Shown here: one piece after another, positions 6,539 to 16,251 of the stretch
Position numbering within the stretch: position 1 is the stretch's first letter
Layout: every line of letters begins with the position of its first letter
NCBI RefSeq assembly: GCF_002893625.1
Contig: NZ_PKMZ01000001.1
Span: forward strand, 806,001-870,000
Length of the DNA stretch: 64,000 nt
DNA from: Mangrovicella endophytica
Lineage (GTDB): Bacteria; Pseudomonadota; Alphaproteobacteria; Rhizobiales; Rhizobiaceae
Direction of reading: 5' to 3'
Position numbers and translations under genes: made by a program
The notes under the pieces: generated by a model
Databases searched by the model: none
Seen by the model: the letters and a program-made list of their open reading frames with translations, nothing else
Told to the model about the DNA's origin: nothing

Positions 6539-8830
6539 ATGCAGGCAGTGAACTGTTCAAAGGTACCAAGCCGCAGCAGCGCGGCAATAGGATGCTCAAC
6601 AGCATTCTGCGCGCTGGCGCTGTGGGTTCTCGCCTTCCTGCTGCTGCCGCAGACAGCCCAAGCCGCACCGCTGCTGGCGACTTTCCTGGAGAAAGCCGCG
6701 CCCGCCGAACTCGTGCCCGGCGCCGACAGTTTTGGTCCGCAGCGGGAAGACGTTCCAGTTGTGCCGGCCCTCGCCAAAGGCGAGACGGTCGGCTGGGTGT
6801 TCCTGACCTCCGACTTCGTGCCGACCACGGGATATTCCGGCAAGCCGATTCACATCCTCGCCGGGGTCAGCAAGGACGCGCTAATCACCGGCGTACGGCT
6901 GGTGAAGCACTCCGAGCCGATCGTTCTGGTCGGTATCCCGGAGGCCAAGATCAAGGCGGTGACGGAGAAGTATGCCGGCCTTGACCTGAAGAAGCTGGCC
7001 GCCGGGGACGAGGGAAGCCACGACCTCGACATAGTGTCGGGCGCCACCGTCACCATCATGGTGATCGACGATTCAATCGTGCGCGCCGGCATCAAGGTCG
7101 CCAAGGCGCTCTCGCTCGGCGGATTTAGCCCTGATGCAGCGGCCGGTGGCCACGCCGTCGAGCTCGACCGCAGCGTCGATGCCACACAGGGCTGGGAAAG
7201 CCTTGCCGGCGACGGATCGCTACGCCGCTTCGTGCTCGACGTGGACACCATCAACCGCGACTTTGCCAACCTAGGGGATCTACGCAGCGCCAGTCACGTC
7301 GAGCCGGCACCCGGCGCCGACGCCTACATGGATGTCTGGGTCGGCCTCGCCAGCCAGCCATCTATTGGTCGTAGCCTGCTCGGTGATGCGGAATACGCCA
7401 ACCTGAAAGCAATGCTGAAGCCGGGAGACGAAGCAATCTTCGTCGGCGGCAGCGGCCGTTGGTCCTTCAAGGGCTCAGGTTACGTCCGTGGCGGCATTTT
7501 CGACCGCATCCAGGTGGTGCAGGGCGACGTTTCCCACCGCTTCCGCGACCGGGAGCACCGCCGGGTCATTCATGTTGCCGCTGCCGGTGCGCCGGACCTG
7601 ACGGAGATGGATCTCTTCGTCATCCCGGCCTCGACCGGCTTCGACCCGGCAGCGCCATGGCGCCTGCAGATGTTGGTGCAGCGCCCGGTGGGTGCGCTGG
7701 AGAAGCTCTTTCTCAGCTACGAGCTCGGCTACGACCTGCCGAAGCGTTACACCAAGACGGTCCCACAGCCGGTTGCCGCGGCCGAAGCCGGTCAGGCCAG
7801 CTCCTCGAGCCCCGCCGACACCAGCGAGGCGACGGGCGCCGCCACGGCGATCCGCGACGCACTCTGGCAGAAGATCTGGGAAGCCAAGCGCAGTCAGATC
7901 ATCGTCATCGGCGCAGCCCTCGTCTTCCTCAGCGGGATCTTCTTCTTCCAGAGCTTCGCGACGAAGAACGAGCGCATCTTCGACATCGTGCGCACCGCCT
8001 TCCTCATCTTCACCCTGGTGTTCGTCGGCTGGTACGCCAACGCGCAGCTCTCCGTCGTCAACATACTCGCCGTGACGTCGGCGCTGTTCAGCGATTTCCG
8101 TTGGGAAACCTTCCTGATGGACCCGCTGATCTTCCTCCTGTGGTTCGCGGTGGCAGCCGCCCTCTTGTTCTGGGCGAGAGGCGCCTATTGCGGCTGGCTA
8201 TGCCCCTTCGGCGCCTTGCAGGAGCTTTCCAACAAGATCGCTCGCGCTCTCAAAGTGCCGCAGGCGACCCTGCCTTGGGGGCTGCACGAGCGGCTCTGGC
8301 CGATCAAGTACGTGATCTTCCTCGGCCTCTTTGGACTGTCGCTCTATTCGCTGGAACTGGCCGAGCATTATGCCGAGGTCGAGCCCTTCAAGACCGCCAT
8401 CATCCTGAAGTTCGATCGCAGTTGGCCCTATGTGCTCTTCGCGCTCGCAGTGCTGACGCCGGGCCTGTTCATTGAGCGCTTCTACTGCCGCTACATGTGC
8501 CCGCTCGGCGGCGCCCTCGCGATCCCGGCCCGCCTGCACATGTTCCGATGGCTCAAGCGCTACAAGGAATGCGGCAACCCTTGTCAGACATGTGCGCATG
8601 AATGCCCGGTCCAGGCGATCCACCCGACGGGGGAGATCAATCCCAACGAGTGCATCTCCTGCCTGCACTGCCAGGTGCTCTACCAGAGCGCCGACCGCTG
8701 CCCGGTGGTGATCGGCAAGATCAAGAAACGCGCCCGCTTCGAGAAGCAGATCGGCCTTGCCACGTCCGGAGCGGGGCAGCCGGCCGTCACACATGGCGCA
8801 GCCAAAACCATCCCAGTGCAAACAGTCTGA
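6539..8830 (+). CDS. nosR: NosR, flavo-iron-sulfur membrane protein supporting nitrous oxide reductase
   Basis: NosR passes electrons to NosZ and is needed for its activity and expression. From the ATG at 6539 it has 763 residues. A signal-like hydrophobic stretch (ALALWVLAFLLLPQTAQA) is followed by a periplasmic FMN-binding domain with the flavinylation motif SGATVT (167-172). Transmembrane helices follow, with CGWLCP (551-556) and CRYMCP (650-655), and then two ferredoxin-like [4Fe-4S] motifs, CGNPCQTCAHECP (from 678) and CISCLHC...C (from 705). An ATG at 6491 would add 16 residues. I prefer 6539 because the FNR-type box at 6460 would put the transcript start after 6491. First gene of the nosRZDFYLX run. 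Confidence 0.95.
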   Translation: MQAVNCSKVPSRSSAAIGCSTAFCALALWVLAFLLLPQTAQAAPLLATFLEKAAPAELVPGADSFGPQREDVPVVPALAKGETVGWVFLTSDFVPTTGYSGKPIHILAGVSKDALITGVRLVKHSEPIVLVGIPEAKIKAVTEKYAGLDLKKLAAGDEGSHDLDIVSGATVTIMVIDDSIVRAGIKVAKALSLGGFSPDAAAGGHAVELDRSVDATQGWESLAGDGSLRRFVLDVDTINRDFANLGDLRSASHVEPAPGADAYMDVWVGLASQPSIGRSLLGDAEYANLKAMLKPGDEAIFVGGSGRWSFKGSGYVRGGIFDRIQVVQGDVSHRFRDREHRRVIHVAAAGAPDLTEMDLFVIPASTGFDPAAPWRLQMLVQRPVGALEKLFLSYELGYDLPKRYTKTVPQPVAAAEAGQASSSSPADTSEATGAATAIRDALWQKIWEAKRSQIIVIGAALVFLSGIFFFQSFATKNERIFDIVRTAFLIFTLVFVGWYANAQLSVVNILAVTSALFSDFRWETFLMDPLIFLLWFAVAAALLFWARGAYCGWLCPFGALQELSNKIARALKVPQATLPWGLHERLWPIKYVIFLGLFGLSLYSLELAEHYAEVEPFKTAIILKFDRSWPYVLFALAVLTPGLFIERFYCRYMCPLGGALAIPARLHMFRWLKRYKECGNPCQTCAHECPVQAIHPTGEINPNECISCLHCQVLYQSADRCPVVIGKIKKRARFEKQIGLATSGAGQPAVTHGAAKTIPVQTV

Positions 8831-8845
8831 GAAGGGGGATAATCC

Positions 8846-10765
8846 ATGTCAGACAACAGCAGAACCAAACTATCCAGGCGCGACCTGTTCGGGGGAGCAG
8901 CGGGCGGCGCCGTCGTCGCCGGCGCCATGTTCGCGGGCGGGGCGGGCAGCCTCATGGGCGGAGCCTCGCCGGCCCTCGCGGCGGCGCAGGACGGCGTCGA
9001 GGTCAAGCCTGGCCAGCTCGATGAGTATTACGGCTTCTGGTCATCCGGACAGACGGGCGAGCTGCGCATTCTCGGCGTGCCGTCGATGCGCGAGATGATG
9101 CGCATTCCCGTCTTCAACCGCTGTTCGGCAACGGGGTGGGGCCTCACCAACGAGAGCCTGAAGATCCTGACCGACGGCCTGCTGCCGGAAACGAAGGCCT
9201 ATCTCGCCAAGCACGGCAAGAAGACCTACGACAACGGCGATCTGCATCACCCGCACATGTCGTTCACCGACGGCACCTATGACGGGCGCTACATCTTCAT
9301 GAACGACAAGGCCAATACGCGCATTGCGCGCGTGCGCTGCGACGTCATGAAATGCGACAAGATCATCGAGATCCCGAACGCGCAGGATATCCACGGCCTT
9401 CGGCTGCAGAAGTATCCGCGCACCGGCTACATCTTCGCCAATGGCGAGCACGAGACCCCACTCGTCAACGACGGCAAGATCCTCGACGATCCCAAGCAGT
9501 ACGTGAACATCTTCACCGCCGTCGACGGCGACAAGATGGAGGTCGCCTGGCAGGTCATCGTCTCGGGCAACCTCGACAACACCAATACCGACTACAAGGG
9601 TCTCTACGCCTTCTCGACATCCTACAACTCGGAGAAGGGCACCAACCTTGCCGAGATGACCGCCTCGGAGATGGACCACGTCGTCATCTTCAACATCAAG
9701 GCGATCGAGGAGGGGATTGCGGCCGGCGACTTCCAGGAGCTGAACGGCGTCAAGGTTCTCGACGGGCGCAAGGACGCCAAGTCGAAATACACCCGCTACA
9801 TTCCGATCGCCAACAGCCCGCACGGCGTCAACGCCTCGCCGGACGGCAAGTACATCATGATCAACGGCAAGCTTTCGCCGACCGTCTCGATCATCGAGGT
9901 GGACAAGGTCGCCGCGCTGTTCGACGCTGACGCCGAGCCGCGCTCCTGCATCGTCGGCGAGCCGCAGCTAGGTCTTGGACCGCTTCATACGGCCTTTGAC
10001 AACCGCGGCAACGCCTACACGACGCTGTTCCTCGACAGCCAGGTGGTGAAGTGGAATATCGATAAGGCCATTCGCGCCTTTGCCGGCGAGAAGGTGGACC
10101 CGATCCATTCCAAGATCGACGTCCAGTACCAGCCGGGCCACAACTCGACCTCCATGGGCGAAACCAAGGAGGCCGACGGTAAGTGGCTGGTCTCGATGAA
10201 CAAGTTCTCAAAGGACCGCTATCTCAATGTCGGGCCGCTGAAGCCGGAGAACGAGCAGCTTATCGACATCTCGGGCGACGACATGAAGCTCGTGCACGAC
10301 AGCCCGACCTTCGCGGAACCGCACGACTCCATCCTCGTGCGCGCCGACAAGGTGAACCCGAAGTCCGTCTGGACCCGCGACGATGCCATGTGGGAGGACG
10401 CGCGCCAGCAGGCGAAGGCCGACGGCGTCGATCTCGACTGGGGCGCCGACGTCATCCGCGACGGGAACAAGGTGCGCGTCTACATGCACTCCGTGGCGCC
10501 GGCCTTCAGCCTTGAGAAGTTCGAGGTCAATGAGGGCGACGAGGTCACGATCTACGTCACCAACATGGACGAGATCGACGATCTGACTCACGGCTTCACA
10601 CTGTCGAACCACAACGTGGCCTTCGAGATCGGACCCCAGGCGACGGCGTCCGTCACCTTCACAGCCGACCGTCCGGGCGTGCACTGGTACTACTGCCAGT
10701 GGTTCTGCCATGCCATGCACATGGAGATGCGCGGCCGCATGCTCGTCAAGCCGAAGACGGTCTGA
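8846..10765 (+). CDS. nosZ: Nitrous-oxide reductase NosZ (clade I, Tat-exported)
   Basis: The periplasmic enzyme that reduces N2O to N2, 639 residues. A twin-arginine signal, SRRDLFGG, starts near residue 10, so it is exported folded by Tat; this is typical of clade I enzymes. The CuZ-site histidines include DLHHPHMSF (H134, H135, H137). The C-terminal cupredoxin domain carries the CuA ligands in [12 protein letters not shown]: Cys617, Cys621, His625 and Met628. Length and motifs are complete. It lies 15 bp after nosR and 3 bp before nosD. Confidence 0.98.
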   Translation: MSDNSRTKLSRRDLFGGAAGGAVVAGAMFAGGAGSLMGGASPALAAAQDGVEVKPGQLDEYYGFWSSGQTGELRILGVPSMREMMRIPVFNRCSATGWGLTNESLKILTDGLLPETKAYLAKHGKKTYDNGDLHHPHMSFTDGTYDGRYIFMNDKANTRIARVRCDVMKCDKIIEIPNAQDIHGLRLQKYPRTGYIFANGEHETPLVNDGKILDDPKQYVNIFTAVDGDKMEVAWQVIVSGNLDNTNTDYKGLYAFSTSYNSEKGTNLAEMTASEMDHVVIFNIKAIEEGIAAGDFQELNGVKVLDGRKDAKSKYTRYIPIANSPHGVNASPDGKYIMINGKLSPTVSIIEVDKVAALFDADAEPRSCIVGEPQLGLGPLHTAFDNRGNAYTTLFLDSQVVKWNIDKAIRAFAGEKVDPIHSKIDVQYQPGHNSTSMGETKEADGKWLVSMNKFSKDRYLNVGPLKPENEQLIDISGDDMKLVHDSPTFAEPHDSILVRADKVNPKSVWTRDDAMWEDARQQAKADGVDLDWGADVIRDGNKVRVYMHSVAPAFSLEKFEVNEGDEVTIYVTNMDEIDDLTHGFTLSNHNVAFEIGPQATASVTFTADRPGVHWYYCQWFCHAMHMEMRGRMLVKPKTV

Positions 10766-10768
10766 GGA

Positions 10769-12049
10769 ATGGCGATGCGTCCGGCATTCGTCGTCCTGGC
10801 AGCCGCAGCCCTCCTTGCCGACGCGTCCTGCGCGGACGCGAAGGAATTGGCTGTGCCGGCAGGGCAGGGGACGCTGGCCGGCGCAATCGCAAGTGCCGAG
10901 CCGGGGGATGTCCTCCGGCTCGGCCCCGGCGACTACAACGGCAGCGTCTTGGTCGACAAGACGATCTCGGTCGTCGGTGACGGTTCGGCCCGTGTCGTCG
11001 GCCCGGGAAGCGGCACCGTCATCTCCATCACCGCTGGCGGAGCACGCATCGAGGGCCTCGTCGTCACCGGCTCCGGCAACCGGCTGGACGAGCTGGATTC
11101 CGGCATCGCCATCGCCAAGGGCGCCGACGGCGTGCAGGTGATTTCGAACCGTGTCGAGGGCAATCTCATCGGCGTCGACGTCCAGGGCGGGAAGGACGCG
11201 CTGGTGCGCGGCAATCAGATCGCCAACCGTGTCGACATCCATCCCAGCGAACGGGGCTCCGGCCTCTATGTCTGGAACGCGCCGGGCCTTGTGGCCGAAG
11301 ACAATACGGTGCGCGGCGGCCGGGACGGCATCTTCGTCTCCTCGTCGCACCGCGCCGTCTACCGGAACAACCGGTTCTACGATCTGCGCTTCGCCTTCCA
11401 CTCGATGTACGCCAACAACATCGAGGTGACCGGGAACGTGTCCGAGGGCAACGAACTCGGCTTTGCCTTCATGTATTCTAATGTGGTGATTGCGCGGGAC
11501 AACCTGTCTCGAGGCGATCAGACGCACGGCCTCTTTCTCAACTCCGTCAACAAGGCAGTCGTTGAGCGCAACGCCGTGCGCGACGGCGGCGAGAAGTGCC
11601 TCTTCATCTACAACGCCAATCGCAACCGCATCGCCGACAACGTCTTCGAGGGCTGCGAACTCGGCGTCCACTTCACCGCCGGCAGCGAAGGCAATGTCCT
11701 CACCGGCAATGCCTTCATCGGCAACCAGACGCAGGTGAAGAACGTCGGCACGCGCTGGTTCGAGTGGAGCGACAAGGGACGCGGCAACTACTGGTCCGAC
11801 CACGTCGCCTTCGACATCGACGGCGACGGCATCGCCGATGCCCCGTACCGCCCGAACGACACCATCGATCTCGTCACCTGGCGCCAGCCTATGGCCAAAC
11901 TCCTCCTCGGCTCGCCCGCCGTGCAGTTGATCCGCTGGTCACAGTCGCGCTTCCCCGGCCTTTTGCCAGGGGGCGTGATCGACAGCCACCCGCTGACGCA
12001 TCCGGGCGACGCCGGGCCGCGCTTATCCCGAGAGGCGTCCCTGCCATGA
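10769..12049 (+). CDS. nosD: NosD, periplasmic copper-site maturation protein
   Basis: A 426-residue protein with a signal sequence (FVVLAAAALLADASCADA) and a right-handed parallel beta-helix built from CASH-type repeats, for example the run VRGNQIANRV, VAEDNTVRGG, VYRNNRFYDL, VTGNVSEGNE. NosD works with the NosFY ABC transporter to deliver copper or sulfur for assembly of the CuZ centre of NosZ. Its stop overlaps the nosF start (ATGA), indicating tight coupling in the operon. Confidence 0.95.
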   Translation: MAMRPAFVVLAAAALLADASCADAKELAVPAGQGTLAGAIASAEPGDVLRLGPGDYNGSVLVDKTISVVGDGSARVVGPGSGTVISITAGGARIEGLVVTGSGNRLDELDSGIAIAKGADGVQVISNRVEGNLIGVDVQGGKDALVRGNQIANRVDIHPSERGSGLYVWNAPGLVAEDNTVRGGRDGIFVSSSHRAVYRNNRFYDLRFAFHSMYANNIEVTGNVSEGNELGFAFMYSNVVIARDNLSRGDQTHGLFLNSVNKAVVERNAVRDGGEKCLFIYNANRNRIADNVFEGCELGVHFTAGSEGNVLTGNAFIGNQTQVKNVGTRWFEWSDKGRGNYWSDHVAFDIDGDGIADAPYRPNDTIDLVTWRQPMAKLLLGSPAVQLIRWSQSRFPGLLPGGVIDSHPLTHPGDAGPRLSREASLP

Positions 12050-12960
12050 GCCATGATCCCGTTCTCGACATCGCCGGGTTGAGCGTTGCCTTCGGCAGCT
12101 TGAAGGCGCTGAGCGACGTTTCGCTGTCGGTCGCCGCCGGCGAGCGCCTGGCGCTGCTCGGCCACAACGGCGCCGGCAAGTCGACCCTGTTCAAGGCGGT
12201 GCTCGGCTTCCTCAAGCCGGAGGCCGGCCGCATCAGCGTTGCCGGTGCGGCGCCTGGCACCGCCGCAGCCCGCCGCACCGTCAGCTACCTGCCGGAAGCC
12301 ATCGCCTTTCCGCGGGCGCTGACCGGCGCCGAGGTGATCACCTATTTCGCCAAGCTGAAAGGCGAGCCTCCGGCGAAAGCGAAGGCGCTGCTGCAGACGG
12401 TCGGCATCGCCGATGCCGCGCATCGCCGCGTCGGCACCTATTCCAAAGGAATGCGCCAGCGGCTCGGCCTTGCCCAGGCGCTGATCGGCAGGCCTTCGCT
12501 GCTGCTTCTCGACGAGCCGACAAGCGGGCTCGACCCGATCTCGAGAGGCGAGTTCTACGGGCTGATCGACACGATTGCGGCCGAGGGCGCGGCCGTTCTC
12601 CTTTCCTCCCATTCGCTCACCGAGGTCGAGGCACGCACGGACCGCATCGCCATCCTGGTCAAGGGTCGCCGCGTCGCCGAAGGGCGGCTCGCCGATCTCG
12701 CGAGCGCGGCCGCGCTGCCGACAGTCGTGCGGGTCAAGGCCAAGGCGATCGACGGGGCTACCCTGCAGGCACGTCTCGGCGGCCGGCGGCTGAACGGTCG
12801 CTCTGTCGAGTTCGACTGCACGCCGGGCGACAAGCTGGCGCTGCTGGCCCGCATTGCGTCGCATTCCGACATCGTCGCCGATGTCGAGGTCAGCCCGCCG
12901 CATCTCGACGACGTCTACCGGTATTACAGCGGCCTCGGCGCCGCGGGAGAGGCTGCATGA
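12046..12960 (+). CDS. nosF: NosF, ABC transporter ATP-binding subunit
   Basis: A 304-residue ABC ATPase with Walker A GHNGAGKS (39-46), signature YSKGMRQRLG and Walker B LLLLDEPTSGLD. It pairs with NosY in the membrane to energise CuZ maturation of NosZ together with NosD. The ATG at 12046 overlaps the nosD stop, and its own stop overlaps the nosY start, both as ATGA. Confidence 0.95.
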   Translation: MSHDPVLDIAGLSVAFGSLKALSDVSLSVAAGERLALLGHNGAGKSTLFKAVLGFLKPEAGRISVAGAAPGTAAARRTVSYLPEAIAFPRALTGAEVITYFAKLKGEPPAKAKALLQTVGIADAAHRRVGTYSKGMRQRLGLAQALIGRPSLLLLDEPTSGLDPISRGEFYGLIDTIAAEGAAVLLSSHSLTEVEARTDRIAILVKGRRVAEGRLADLASAAALPTVVRVKAKAIDGATLQARLGGRRLNGRSVEFDCTPGDKLALLARIASHSDIVADVEVSPPHLDDVYRYYSGLGAAGEAA

Positions 12961-13793
12961 ACGGGCTATCGCGCATCGCCGCCATTGCGGCAATCGAGTT
13001 CCGCCTGTCGGCACGCAACCGCTGGGTTCTGCTCGCGACGCTGATCCTCGTCCTGTTCGCGCTGGCGCTTGCCTTTCTCGGCTCAGGTCCGGCGGGCGAA
13101 CGGGGCGTCGACGCGCTGACGCTGACGGCGGCGAGCCTTGCGACGCTGTCGGTCTATCTCGTACCGCTGATTGCGCTGCTTCTCTCCTACGACACGATCG
13201 CCGGCGAGATCGAGCGCGGCACGCTGGCCCTGGTGCTCGCGACCCCTGCGGCGCGGGGCGAGGTGCTCTTCGGCAAGTTCCTCGGCCATCTCGCCGTGCT
13301 CACCCTCGCGATCGCCATCGGCTATGGCGTCGCCGGCGGCGCTCTCGTCGCCGTCCACGGCTATGATCCGGCCGGCGCTCTCGCCTGGGCTCGGCTGATG
13401 GCCACCGCGCTCTTCCTCGGCGCCGTCTTCATCGCCATCGGCATCACCGTTTCGGCGATGACGGGCCGCGTCGGCACCGCCGCGGCGCTTCTCGTCGGTG
13501 TCTGGCTCGTGCTCGTCGTGCTCTACGACCTCGCGCTGCTCGCCGGCCTCGTCCTCGATGACGGCGGCATTTTCACCACCCACGTCTTCCCGATCCTCGT
13601 CCTTGCCAATCCGGGTGATGCCTTCCGCCTGTTTAACCTGGCAGCGCTGGAGGCGGCCGCGCCGGTGGCCGGCATCGACGGTCTGGCGCGCACGCTGCCG
13701 TTCCCGGCCGCGACTGCGCTCGCCAGCCTTGTCATCTGGCTGCTACTTGCGGGATGCGCCGGGATGCTGCGCTTCAGGAGCCTTCACCCATGA
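12957..13793 (+). CDS. nosY: NosY, ABC transporter membrane subunit
   Basis: A 278-residue integral membrane protein with about six hydrophobic segments, such as WVLLATLILVLFALALAFLG near the N terminus and ALASLVIWLLLAGCAGML at the C terminus. It includes the ABC-2 type motif DTIAGEIERGTLALVLATPA. It is the permease partner of NosF in NosZ maturation. It overlaps nosF by 4 bases, and its stop overlaps the nosL start. Confidence 0.94.
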   Translation: MNGLSRIAAIAAIEFRLSARNRWVLLATLILVLFALALAFLGSGPAGERGVDALTLTAASLATLSVYLVPLIALLLSYDTIAGEIERGTLALVLATPAARGEVLFGKFLGHLAVLTLAIAIGYGVAGGALVAVHGYDPAGALAWARLMATALFLGAVFIAIGITVSAMTGRVGTAAALLVGVWLVLVVLYDLALLAGLVLDDGGIFTTHVFPILVLANPGDAFRLFNLAALEAAAPVAGIDGLARTLPFPAATALASLVIWLLLAGCAGMLRFRSLHP

Positions 13794-14350
13794 GACGCCC
13801 GTTCCGCATTCTGTGCCTGACGCTTCTGCTGGCGCTGCCGCTGGCCGGCTGCACGGCCGAAGAGGAAGCCGGCAAGCCGCCCGCTGTAACGATGACCGCG
13901 GAAGCCGTCGGCCATTACTGCCAGATGTATGTTCTGGAGCATCCCGGTCCGAAGGCGCAGATCCATCTCGCCGGCATCAAGGAGCCGCTCTGGTTCAGCC
14001 AAGTCAGCGACGCCGTGGCTTATCTGCACGATCCCGAACGCGAAGCCGACATCACGGCCGTCTATGTCAGCGACATGGGCAAGGCCGCGTCCTGGGGTGA
14101 GCCCGGCACCGACAACTGGACGGATGCCGACACCGCTTCCTTCGTGATCGAAAGCCGGCAGATCGGCGGCATGGGAACGCCTGAGGCGATCTCTTTCGGC
14201 ACGCGAGAGGCCGCCGACGCCTTCGTCAAGGACAAGGGCGGTCGCGTCGTCGCGCTGAAGGAGGTGCCGGACGCCTATGTTCGCGCGGCGCAGCAGAGCA
14301 TGGCGGAGGACGATGTGCCGCCGTCAGGCACGCACGATCATGCACAGTGA
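13790..14350 (+). CDS. nosL: NosL, copper-binding lipoprotein
   Basis: A 186-residue lipoprotein. A signal peptide ending in the lipobox LPLAGC anchors it to a membrane. The segment GHYCQMYVLEHPGPKAQ fits the copper(I)-binding NosL family, where the Cys-X-Met motif carries the metal. NosL delivers copper to NosD/apo-NosZ. The ATG at 13790 overlaps the nosY stop (ATGA); an in-frame ATG at 13754 lies inside nosY and is less likely. A histidine-containing tail (GTHDHAQ) ends the protein. Confidence 0.93.
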   Translation: MRRPFRILCLTLLLALPLAGCTAEEEAGKPPAVTMTAEAVGHYCQMYVLEHPGPKAQIHLAGIKEPLWFSQVSDAVAYLHDPEREADITAVYVSDMGKAASWGEPGTDNWTDADTASFVIESRQIGGMGTPEAISFGTREAADAFVKDKGGRVVALKEVPDAYVRAAQQSMAEDDVPPSGTHDHAQ

Positions 14351-14357
14351 GGTTCTG

Positions 14358-15317
14358 ATGCGCACGTCTTTTCGGATCGACCGCCGGCGCCTCCTGTCGA
14401 TCGGTGCGGTTTTCGCCGGCAGCGCGCTTGTCGGCGCGTCTCCGCTGGCTGCAACGCAGGCCGATGCGCGCTGGAGCGGGCAGGCGCTCGGCGCCCATGC
14501 AACGATCCGGCTGGTCGGTGCGCCTGACGATGTGGCGCGCGGCGCCTTTGCGTCGGTCGAGCGGGAGATCGACCGGCTGGAGAGGATCTTCAGCCTCTAC
14601 CGCCCCGACACCGCGCTGTCGCGGCTGAACCGCGAGGGCGCGGTCGCCGAGCCCGATCCCGAGCTCCTGGCGGTGCTGAGCCTTGCGGCCTCGGCCCACC
14701 GACTGACGGGGGGCCTGTTCGATCCGACGGTGCAGCCGGTCTTCGTGGCGCTCGCGGAGCATTTTTCTGCCGCTGGCGCCAATCCGGCGGGACCGTCGCC
14801 GGCGACGCTCGAGCGGGCGCTGGCCGCCGTTGGCTTCGACGGCGTGCGCTTCGATGCCGATCGCATCGCGTTCGAGCGGGCGGGCATGGCGGTGACCCTC
14901 AACGGTATCGCGCAGGGATACATCACCGACAGGATCGCCGCGCTGCTGCGGGCGCGCGGCTTTGCAGACATGCTGCTCGATATCGGCGAGATCGCCGCCG
15001 TGGGCCGCGGGCCGGACCGGCAGGGCTGGAGAGTCGGCCTCGCGCAGGATCCCGCGGGCACCGGCGTTGCCGAGACGCTCACCTTGAGCAATCGCGCGGT
15101 CGCGACCTCGATGGTGACGGGCACGACGCTCGATCGGGATGGACGCGTCGGGCACATCATCCACCCTATGCGCGGACCGGTCACGCCGACTTACATGCGT
15201 GTGACCGTGATCGACGACAGCGCCGCCAGGGCCGACGCGCTGTCGACAGGCGCAGCGCTGATGGATGCCGCGGGTATCGCCGGGCTTCGCCGCGCCGGGA
15301 TCGAGATCCACGTCTGA
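14358..15317 (+). CDS. nosX: NosX, ApbE-like FAD:protein FMN transferase
   Basis: A 319-residue ApbE-family protein with a twin-arginine-like signal (DRRRLLSIGAVFAGSALVG). ApbE enzymes attach FMN to a threonine in target proteins; in nos operons the target is NosR, whose SGATVT motif is present here. Recognisable ApbE features are LNGIAQGYITDRIAALL, DIGEIAAVG and the C-terminal TSMVTGTT...HIIHPMRG. The ATG at 14358 has GTGAGG about six bases upstream; the ATG at 14340 is an alternative that would overlap nosL. It is the last gene before a strong terminator. Confidence 0.93.
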   Translation: MRTSFRIDRRRLLSIGAVFAGSALVGASPLAATQADARWSGQALGAHATIRLVGAPDDVARGAFASVEREIDRLERIFSLYRPDTALSRLNREGAVAEPDPELLAVLSLAASAHRLTGGLFDPTVQPVFVALAEHFSAAGANPAGPSPATLERALAAVGFDGVRFDADRIAFERAGMAVTLNGIAQGYITDRIAALLRARGFADMLLDIGEIAAVGRGPDRQGWRVGLAQDPAGTGVAETLTLSNRAVATSMVTGTTLDRDGRVGHIIHPMRGPVTPTYMRVTVIDDSAARADALSTGAALMDAAGIAGLRRAGIEIHV

Positions 15318-15351
15318 CGCCGGTGCGAGCGGTTCCCGGAGCGGCCCACAA

Positions 15352-15392
15352 ATGAAAACGCCGGAGGATCTTGGATCCTCCGGCGTTTTCAT
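15352..15392. terminator. Bidirectional intrinsic terminator between nosX and the pseudoazurin gene
   Basis: A perfect 19-bp inverted repeat (15352-15370 and 15374-15392) with a 3-base loop. The outer stem has AAAA and TTTT tracts, so the hairpin ends in a U run when transcribed from either strand. It separates the convergent nosX and pseudoazurin genes. Confidence 0.9.
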
Positions 15393-15419
15393 GTCGACTT
15401 GGAGCCCGAAGTCCAGGCC

Positions 15420-15860
15420 TTACTTGGCCGCGGCGAACAGCTCTTCGAAGCGCGCCTTCACCTTCGGCGGGTTCTTGACCTGCGCGGCGGCGTCGAGATT
15501 GGTCGGCTGGCCGATCACGATCAGCGCGACCATGCCCATCCCGAAATGCGGCGTGCACTTGATGCCGTAGAGGCCTTCCTTGTCGAGCGTCACCGAAAAC
15601 TCCTGGCTCGGCTTGCTCTTGAAGGCCTCGGCGCCATCCGGGATCATGCCCTTGATCGTCTCGGCGTTGTGCCCGGCGTCGACCGGAACGAACTTGATCG
15701 TGTCGCCGGGCGCCGCCTTGACGAGATCGGGCTCGAAGACCATCGCGCCCTTCTCGCCCTTGTTCAGCATCTTGACCTCGAACTCGGCCGCGCTCGCGCC
15801 GTGCACCCCCGCCGCTGCTGTCAGCAGCAATGCCGAGACGGCCAGAATGGCATGCTTCAT
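15420..15860 (-). CDS. Pseudoazurin (type I blue copper protein)
   Basis: A 146-residue periplasmic cupredoxin. It has a cleavable signal (MKHAILAVSALLLTAAAGVH) ending near ASA, and mature copper ligands His64 (DAGHN), Cys102, His105 and Met110 in KCTPHFGMGM. Pseudoazurin donates electrons to nitrite reductase and to NosZ in many alphaproteobacteria. The gene is convergent with nosX and has an FNR-type box centred about 82 bp upstream of its ATG, consistent with anaerobic or NO induction alongside nos. Confidence 0.93.
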   Translation of the reverse strand: MKHAILAVSALLLTAAAGVHGASAAEFEVKMLNKGEKGAMVFEPDLVKAAPGDTIKFVPVDAGHNAETIKGMIPDGAEAFKSKPSQEFSVTLDKEGLYGIKCTPHFGMGMVALIVIGQPTNLDAAAQVKNPPKVKARFEELFAAAK

Positions 15861-16251
15861 GGTCTTTCCTTTTCCGTCGGTGCTCGGCTCTCCGGCCGCC
15901 GACGCTCCTCTTAAGGGGCATAGTGGAAGAGGACTTTGATCATGCGCAAACTGGACGCCATCGCAGGATCGGCATTTTGGCTGGCGTGACGCTGCCGACA
16001 TCCAGTGCGGTAGAGACAGATGCCCGTCATCGCCAGAGATGCCCCGCCGACCCTCGGCGCGCCAAACATCGCCACCCCTGCTTGATGAGCTGTCCCAGCA
16101 TCGGCCGACGTAGCGAAGATGCCGCAGGGGCAAGCCGACGAGGCGGCGTTGCCGGCCGTCATGCTCGCTCGGATCGCCGCGTCGCCGAACTTTGCCAGGC
16201 GGCAGAGGGCTCACGCGGACCATTGCCTTGGGCGTATCCAGCGGCGCGAAA
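15861..16251. other. Region between pseudoazurin and the nnrR-type gene
   Basis: About 390 bases. The right end abuts the regulator's stop codon and the left part contains the pseudoazurin promoter with the FNR-type box. Open frames in the middle show no family resemblance and no ribosome-binding site that I trust. Confidence 0.4.
15936..15949. promoter_or_regulatory. FNR/NnrR-type box upstream of the pseudoazurin gene
   Basis: TTGATCATGCGCAA is TTG-N8-CAA with a perfect left FNR half-site (TTGAT). A -41.5 placement gives a transcript start near 15901 and a leader of about 40 bases to the ATG at 15860. Confidence 0.6.

Noticed and set aside
15861-16251. A gene upstream of pseudoazurin (minus-strand frame 15911-16162)
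   Set aside because: There is no family resemblance and no ribosome-binding site, and the FNR-type box lies within this frame, making it more likely promoter DNA.
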